Part shown: positions 60,047 to 64,000 of the stretch, one piece after another | Layout: the number at the start of each line of letters is the position of its first letter | How positions within the stretch are numbered: the first letter of the stretch is position 1 | Source of the DNA: Mycolicibacterium cosmeticum | GTDB taxonomy: Bacteria > Actinomycetota > Actinomycetes > Mycobacteriales > Mycobacteriaceae | Direction: 5' to 3' | DNA: 64,000 bases | Assembly (NCBI RefSeq): GCF_000613185.1 | Contig: NZ_CCBB010000001.1 | Span: 1,674,001 to 1,738,000, forward strand | The notes under the pieces: model-generated | The model's input: the letters and a program-made list of their open reading frames with translations, nothing else | Databases searched by the model: none | Told to the model about the DNA's origin: nothing | Program-made: the position numbers and the translations under genes

Positions 60047-61500
60047 TTGACGAGCCGCCTCTCCAGTCGGTCCGAAAGTTTGGTGAGGGCCATGATCACC
60101 ACGAAGTAGATGATGCCGATGATCAGCCACATGGTGAACGACTGGTAGTTTCGGGCGATGATCAGCCGGCCGGTCTGGGTCAGCTCGGCAATGCCGATCA
60201 CCGACAGGATCGAGGTGTCCTTCAGGGTGATGACGAACTGGTTGACATACGACGGGATCATCGTCCTGATGGCTTGCGGCAGAATCACTCTGCGCATCGT
60301 CGGCAGGTAGCCAATGCCGAGGCTGCGGGCGGCCTCCATCTGGCCCTTGTCCACCGACTGGATGCCGCCGCGCACGATCTCGGTCATGTAGGCGCCGGCG
60401 TTGAGCGACAGGGTGATGATGCCTGCGGTCAGCGCCGTCATGGTGAACCCGAGGGCCGACGGGATGCCGAAGTAGATGAAGAAGGCCTGCACCAGAAGCG
60501 GTGTGCCACGGAAGATGTCGACGTAGGTGGTGCCGATGGCGCGCAGCCACACCGACCGGGACACCCGCAACAGACCGAAGATGACGCCGAGCACCAGGGC
60601 GATCGCGATCGAGACGACGGTCAGGATGATCGTCATCTTCAGGCCGGTCATCAGCACCGAGAAGGTGCTCTGCAGCAGACCGAAGAAGGAGTTGTCGGCC
60701 TCGGCGGCACCCTCGCCGAGGTAGGTCTTGATGATCTCGTCGTAGCGGCCGTTTTCTTTCAGGTGGTTCAGGCCGTCGTTGAACTTCTTGAGCAGCTCGG
60801 CGTTTTGGCCCTTGTTGACGGCGAAGCCGTAACTGGAGCCCTTCTCCTTCGGGGTCACGGTCTTGAATCCGTTGCCCTGCTGGATGCCGTACAGCAGCAC
60901 CGGGTAGTCCTCGAAGACGGCCACCGAGTTGCCGGTCTTCACCTCTTCGAACATCGAGGCCGAGTCGGCGAACGAGACGATCTGGAATCCGTACTTGTCC
61001 TTGATGGACTCGGCGAACTCGGCGCCTTCGGTGCCGTTCTTGACGGCGACCCGCTTGCCCTTCAGGTCGGCGTAGGACTTGACGTCCTCGTTGGTCTTGA
61101 GCACGGCCATCTGCACGCCGGACTCGAAATACGGTTCGGAGAAGTCGAATACCTTCTTGCGGGCGTCGGTGATGGACATGCCCGCGATGACGCCGGCGGC
61201 CTGATTGGCCTGTACCGCTTGCAGTGCCGCGTCGAAACCGAGGGGCTTGATGTCGACGGTGAAGTTCTGGTCCTTGGCGATCTCACGGATGAGATCCATG
61301 TCGATGCCGACGAATTTGCCTTGTGCATCTTGGAATTCGAACGGGGCGAAGGTGGTGTCGGTGGCGATGACGTAGTTCTCGCCGTCGGCGTTGGCCGTAC
61401 CCGTCGAGAGCATGACGCCGAACGCGCCGACCATTGTCGCGACGACCAGGAATACCGATCGTCGCAGGGCACCTCGTCGTCTCCGCGATGCCAGCTGCAT
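60043..61500 (-). CDS. Fused glutamine-type binding protein and ABC permease
   Basis: 485 residues. A signal peptide ([25 protein letters not shown]) is followed by a type 3 solute-binding domain to about residue 255 ([25 protein letters not shown]; then [15 protein letters not shown]). The C-terminal permease is about 275-485, with the EAA loop [22 protein letters not shown]. Binding protein and permease are separate proteins in most bacteria; here they are one chain. The GlnH/GlnP pattern suggests glutamine/glutamate uptake. GGGGAGG is well placed for the ATG at 61500; the frame is open to 61521. Confidence 0.92.
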   Translation of the reverse strand: MQLASRRRRGALRRSVFLVVATMVGAFGVMLSTGTANADGENYVIATDTTFAPFEFQDAQGKFVGIDMDLIREIAKDQNFTVDIKPLGFDAALQAVQANQAAGVIAGMSITDARKKVFDFSEPYFESGVQMAVLKTNEDVKSYADLKGKRVAVKNGTEGAEFAESIKDKYGFQIVSFADSASMFEEVKTGNSVAVFEDYPVLLYGIQQGNGFKTVTPKEKGSSYGFAVNKGQNAELLKKFNDGLNHLKENGRYDEIIKTYLGEGAAEADNSFFGLLQSTFSVLMTGLKMTIILTVVSIAIALVLGVIFGLLRVSRSVWLRAIGTTYVDIFRGTPLLVQAFFIYFGIPSALGFTMTALTAGIITLSLNAGAYMTEIVRGGIQSVDKGQMEAARSLGIGYLPTMRRVILPQAIRTMIPSYVNQFVITLKDTSILSVIGIAELTQTGRLIIARNYQSFTMWLIIGIIYFVVIMALTKLSDRLERRLVK

Positions 61501-61574
61501 GCTGCGCCTCCCCTCATCCACAATGCGCGGAGGATAACGCTAGCGGGCGGCGTCCCAACTTGTCACAGAACGGG

Positions 61575-62672
61575 TCATCGGGGCGTGCCGACCACCACTC
61601 GATTTCCGCCGCTGCGCTTGGCCTCGTACATGGCGAGGTCGGCGGCGCTGACGAGGTCGATGATCATGTCGGCCGGTACGGGAGCGGCCTGCACGTCGCG
61701 GCGGGCGGCCGCGGCGACGCCGATGCTGGCACTCACGTCACCGAGCCGGGAGGTGATCGCCTCGCACAGCGGCGCGGCGATGACGGTGGCGTCGGCGGTC
61801 CACGACATGGTCGCGAGGAGAAATTCCTCTCCGCCGGCCCGGCAGATCGCCGAGCCGGGCGGGGCATGCTCACGCAGGATGTCGGCGACCCGCAGCAGCA
61901 CACGGTCGCCTTCGGCATGGCCCAGGGTGTCGTTGATGCGCTTGAAATCGTCCAGGTCGACCATGATCGCGACGACGTACTCCCCGCGGTTGGTGGGGTC
62001 GTTGATCAACCGGCGCTCGACGACGTCCAGGAATCCGCGGCGGTTGAGCAACCCCGTGAGGGCGTCGGTGTCGGAGCGGGTCGCGTACACGCTCATGGCC
62101 TTCGAGGTGCCGCGAACGGTGATGGGGGTCAGCGTGTTGAGCATGCTCAACAACCAGACCGCGGCGATGGCGGTCTCGATGTTCACCTCATGTGCCAGTC
62201 GGTACACGGCACAGCCGGATGCCGCCAGACCCGCGACCATGTTCAGCAACAGCGCCCGGTTGCTGTGGAAGAACGCGATATATCCGCTGGTGATGGGCAT
62301 CGCGGCACAGGTGAGGGCGGCCAGCGCGGCACTGGGCTGTCCGACGCTCCATCCCACGATGCACGCGGTACACAGCGACACCGTGACGAGCGACTGCCGG
62401 CGGGTGGGCCAGTGGGTGAGCCAGAACCACGTCATCACGCACGACAGGCAACAGCCGGCCAAGGCGATGATGCCGGCGAAGACCAGGGTGACCTCGTGGT
62501 AGGTGGGCACCACCAGCGCCAGCGGCGCCAGCATCGACGATGCGGAGACGATGGCCAGCATCACGCGGGCCGAGGAGGTCAATCCGCGGTCGTGCAGGAA
62601 GGCGGTGACGGCGTCGAACGGGTCGGGCTGGTCCAGCCAGTCCGCCATCCGTGTCGTGCCGAAACCGCGCAT
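61575..62672 (-). CDS. Membrane-bound diguanylate cyclase (GGDEF)
   Basis: About 365 residues. The N-terminal half has about five or six transmembrane segments (VMLAIVSASSMLAPLALVV to AIAAVWLLSMLNTL). The C-terminal GGDEF domain begins RSDTDALTGLLNRRGFLDVV and has the active-site loop RAGGEEFLL (GGEEF, functional in many cyclases); the RxxD inhibitory site is not evident. It makes cyclic di-GMP, a rare messenger in mycobacteria. Start: ATG 62672 or TTG 62684. No EAL domain is present here. Alone on the strand, 74 bases upstream of nothing related. Confidence 0.9.
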   Translation of the reverse strand: MRGFGTTRMADWLDQPDPFDAVTAFLHDRGLTSSARVMLAIVSASSMLAPLALVVPTYHEVTLVFAGIIALAGCCLSCVMTWFWLTHWPTRRQSLVTVSLCTACIVGWSVGQPSAALAALTCAAMPITSGYIAFFHSNRALLLNMVAGLAASGCAVYRLAHEVNIETAIAAVWLLSMLNTLTPITVRGTSKAMSVYATRSDTDALTGLLNRRGFLDVVERRLINDPTNRGEYVVAIMVDLDDFKRINDTLGHAEGDRVLLRVADILREHAPPGSAICRAGGEEFLLATMSWTADATVIAAPLCEAITSRLGDVSASIGVAAAARRDVQAAPVPADMIIDLVSAADLAMYEAKRSGGNRVVVGTPR

Positions 62673-62880
62673 CTTTCCAACCAAAGACTGATGGACACTT
62701 CTTGACGTGCGAGTTTCCGCGACGTCGCACCAAGCGCGCCTGCGCCCGAAGGGCGCGGCACGCAGCAGATCCGAACCCCCTGCACTACCGATAAGGGAAC
62801 AGGGTAGTCAAATTTGCGCCAACGTCAGCGGAATCGCATTTTCGGTTGGTTGCCGAGGCAAAAAGTGGCGCTGCTGCCGC

Positions 62881-63240
62881 CTAGCGGCAGCAGTTCGGGT
62901 CGAGCACCGCGCACAGCGCCGTCAGGGCATCCCGGTGGGGCCGGTGGTACACATTCATCCCTCGGCGTTCCGACGCGACGATCCCGGCCCGGCGCAACTG
63001 GGACAAATGGTGGCTGACGGTCGACTCGCTGAGTTCGACTGCGGCGGCCAGGTCACAGCTGCACACTTCCTCGTCGGGCGAGCTGAACAGCAGCGACACC
63101 AGCTTGACGCGCACCGGGTCGGCCAGCGCCTTGAGCCGCAGTGCAATACCCAGTGCCGCTTCGTCGTCGAGCGGGCCGGCGGCCACCGGTGAGCAGCACA
63201 CGGGCGCGGAGATGTCGAGAACCGGCAGGGCCTTGGGCAT
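62881..63240 (-). CDS. arsR: ArsR/SmtB-family metalloid-responsive repressor
   Basis: 119 residues. The winged helix runs through ALADPVRVKLVSLL and ELSESTVSHHLSQLRRAGIV. Adjacent C15 and C16 in the N-terminus (SAPVCCSP), together with C60 and C62 (EVCSCDL), resemble the As(III) site of Corynebacterium glutamicum ArsR (adjacent cysteines at 15/16 plus one on the helix). A terminal CC pair (117-118) is also present. It is divergent from the CadI gene, with two near-identical operator sequences between them. Confidence 0.9.
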   Translation of the reverse strand: MPKALPVLDISAPVCCSPVAAGPLDDEAALGIALRLKALADPVRVKLVSLLFSSPDEEVCSCDLAAAVELSESTVSHHLSQLRRAGIVASERRGMNVYHRPHRDALTALCAVLDPNCCR

Positions 63241-63262
63241 GTGATCGATGATGCCAGAGACA

Positions 63263-63319
63263 TTGACATATGTCGAAGAGGTGGCGCATCATGGCGGCTA
63301 CAAGTTCGATATATGTCTC
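63263..63319. promoter_or_regulatory. Two ArsR operator candidates
   Basis: TTGACATATGTCGAA at 63263-63277 contains the palindrome GACATATGTC. TTCGATATATGTCTC at 63305-63319 matches the reverse complement of the first at most positions. They are 42 bases apart, about four helical turns, in the arsR-cadI divergent region. ATAT-centred dyads are typical of ArsR/SmtB operators. Confidence 0.6.
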
Positions 63320-63337
63320 ACAGGTGTGGAGGTAGCC

Positions 63338-63754
63338 ATGTCCCGCGTGCAACTTGCCCTCAACGTCGACGACCTCGACGTGGCGATCGAGTTCTACTCG
63401 AAGCTGTTCAACACCGCACCGGCGAAGGTGAAACCGGGCTATGCCAACTTCGCCGTCGCCGAGCCGGCCTTGAAGCTGGTCTTGATCGAGAACCCCGGCA
63501 ACGGCGGCACGCTCAACCACCTGGGCGTGGAGGTGGCGTCGAGCGACACCGTGCATCAGGAGATCGCCCGCCTCACCGATGCCGGCCTGTTCACCGAGGA
63601 GGAGATCGGGACGACGTGCTGTTTCGCCACCCAGGACAAGGTGTGGGTCAGCGGTCCCGGCGGTGAGAAGTGGGAGGTCTACACCGTGCTCGCCGACTCG
63701 GACATCTTCGGCCCGAAGCCCCAGCCGGACGAGACGGCCGCGTGCTGTCGGTGA
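63338..63754 (+). CDS. cadI: CadI/ArsI-family metalloid-responsive vicinal-oxygen-chelate protein
   Basis: 138 residues. This is the cadmium-inducible CadI family; some members (ArsI) are C-As lyases that demethylate organoarsenicals. Features: opening MSRVQLALNVDDLDVAIEFY, metal ligand H61 (GTLNHLGVEV), the As-binding cysteine pair C94-C95 (GTTCCFATQDK) and E113 in EKWEVYTV. The first ArsI ligand (His5 in ArsI) is a glutamine here (Q5), which matters for whether it has lyase activity. GGAGG precedes the ATG at 63338. Confidence 0.92.
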   Translation: MSRVQLALNVDDLDVAIEFYSKLFNTAPAKVKPGYANFAVAEPALKLVLIENPGNGGTLNHLGVEVASSDTVHQEIARLTDAGLFTEEEIGTTCCFATQDKVWVSGPGGEKWEVYTVLADSDIFGPKPQPDETAACCR

Positions 63755-64000
63755 GCTGGCGCCCGCTGCTCGCCGAGTTTCTGGGCACCGCGCTGCTGGT
63801 GACGGTCGTCGTCGGATCGGGGATCGCGGCGGCCCAGCTCTCGCCACATGATGTCGGGCTGCAGCTGCTGCAGAATTCGACGGCGACGGTGTTCGGGCTG
63901 GCGGTGCTGATCCTGATGTTCGGACCCGTGTCCGGGGCGCACTTCAATCCGGTGGTGTCACTTGCCGATTGGCTGCTCGGCCGACGGTCGGGCACCGGTC
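63751..64000 (+). CDS. MIP/aquaporin family channel, N-terminal part (window edge)
   Basis: Partial: 83 residues before the window ends. It opens LLAEFLGTALLVTVVVGSGI, then STATVFGLAVLILMF, and the first half-helix motif SGAHFNPVVS (NPV instead of NPA). These are features of aquaporins; in ars operons such a channel (AqpS type) lets As(III) out after reduction. The GTG at 63751 shares GTGA with the CadI stop; another in-frame GTG is at 63742. An arsenate reductase gene is likely to follow but is not in view. Confidence 0.8.
   Translation, partial: MSWRPLLAEFLGTALLVTVVVGSGIAAAQLSPHDVGLQLLQNSTATVFGLAVLILMFGPVSGAHFNPVVSLADWLLGRRSGTG

Noticed and set aside
60274..62502. A 742-codon plus-strand frame
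   Set aside because: Antisense of the binding-protein/permease and GGDEF genes; composition is non-protein-like and no domain is seen.

Overview
The window is high-GC DNA from a mycobacterium. It carries mycothiol S-conjugate amidase (mca), an LpqV-type lipoprotein, an EmbR-like regulator beside a receptor Ser/Thr kinase, PE-PPE-fold hydrolase and DUF732 secreted proteins, Ltp1, many lipid-metabolism genes and leaderless promoters. The first 23 kb follow, in mirror order, what I recall of the M. tuberculosis Rv1084-Rv1062 block: DUF255 protein, Rv1083, mca, DUF4307, greA, metB, pra, cbs, lipU, SGNH protein, fadA3, a Bax-inhibitor-like protein, echA9, echA8, Rv1069c, rhodanese, cysteine dioxygenase, lpqV and patatins. 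A DUF559 gene and purT are inserted here. The accessory content suggests a rapid-growing Mycolicibacterium-type species rather than the tuberculosis complex (inference).

Layout. 1-8.5 kb: thiol and sulfur metabolism (mca, metB, cbs), greA and two proline-rich membrane proteins. 8.6-23 kb: lipid and CoA metabolism, cysteine breakdown (cysteine dioxygenase plus rhodanese) and two patatins. Here a DUF559 nuclease-like gene is bracketed by two matching palindromic elements. 23-32.4 kb: SRPBCC protein, zinc alcohol dehydrogenase, a DapB-like dehydrogenase under a KstR-like operator, an EmbR/kinase pair, Ltp1 and an acyl-CoA ligase. 32.5-43 kb: a run of small secreted proteins with a DctA transporter, its CitA/CitB-type two-component system, an amidase and a CHAP-like protein. 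43.5-59.3 kb: an envelope-oriented accessory block. It holds two divergent paralogous glycoside hydrolases, two copies of a two-gene poly-threonine lipoprotein cassette, a glycosyltransferase with TetR regulator, a sedolisin protease fused translationally to a membrane-protein gene, a PE-PPE-domain hydrolase and an OafA-type acyltransferase. 59.3-62.7 kb: polar amino-acid ABC transporter with a fused binding protein/permease, then a diguanylate cyclase. 62.9-64 kb: the start of an arsenic/cadmium resistance cluster (ArsR, CadI/ArsI, aquaporin) cut by the window edge.

The most noteworthy material is the secreted and surface protein region at 32-59 kb: four paralogues of a two-cysteine mini-secreted family, the duplicated lipoprotein cassettes, and two stand-alone proteins made of asparagine/glycine repeats that resemble the MPTR repeats of PPE proteins. 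No tRNA, rRNA, CRISPR array, transposase or phage gene was recognised. All functional calls come from reading translations and motifs by eye; no database search was run.
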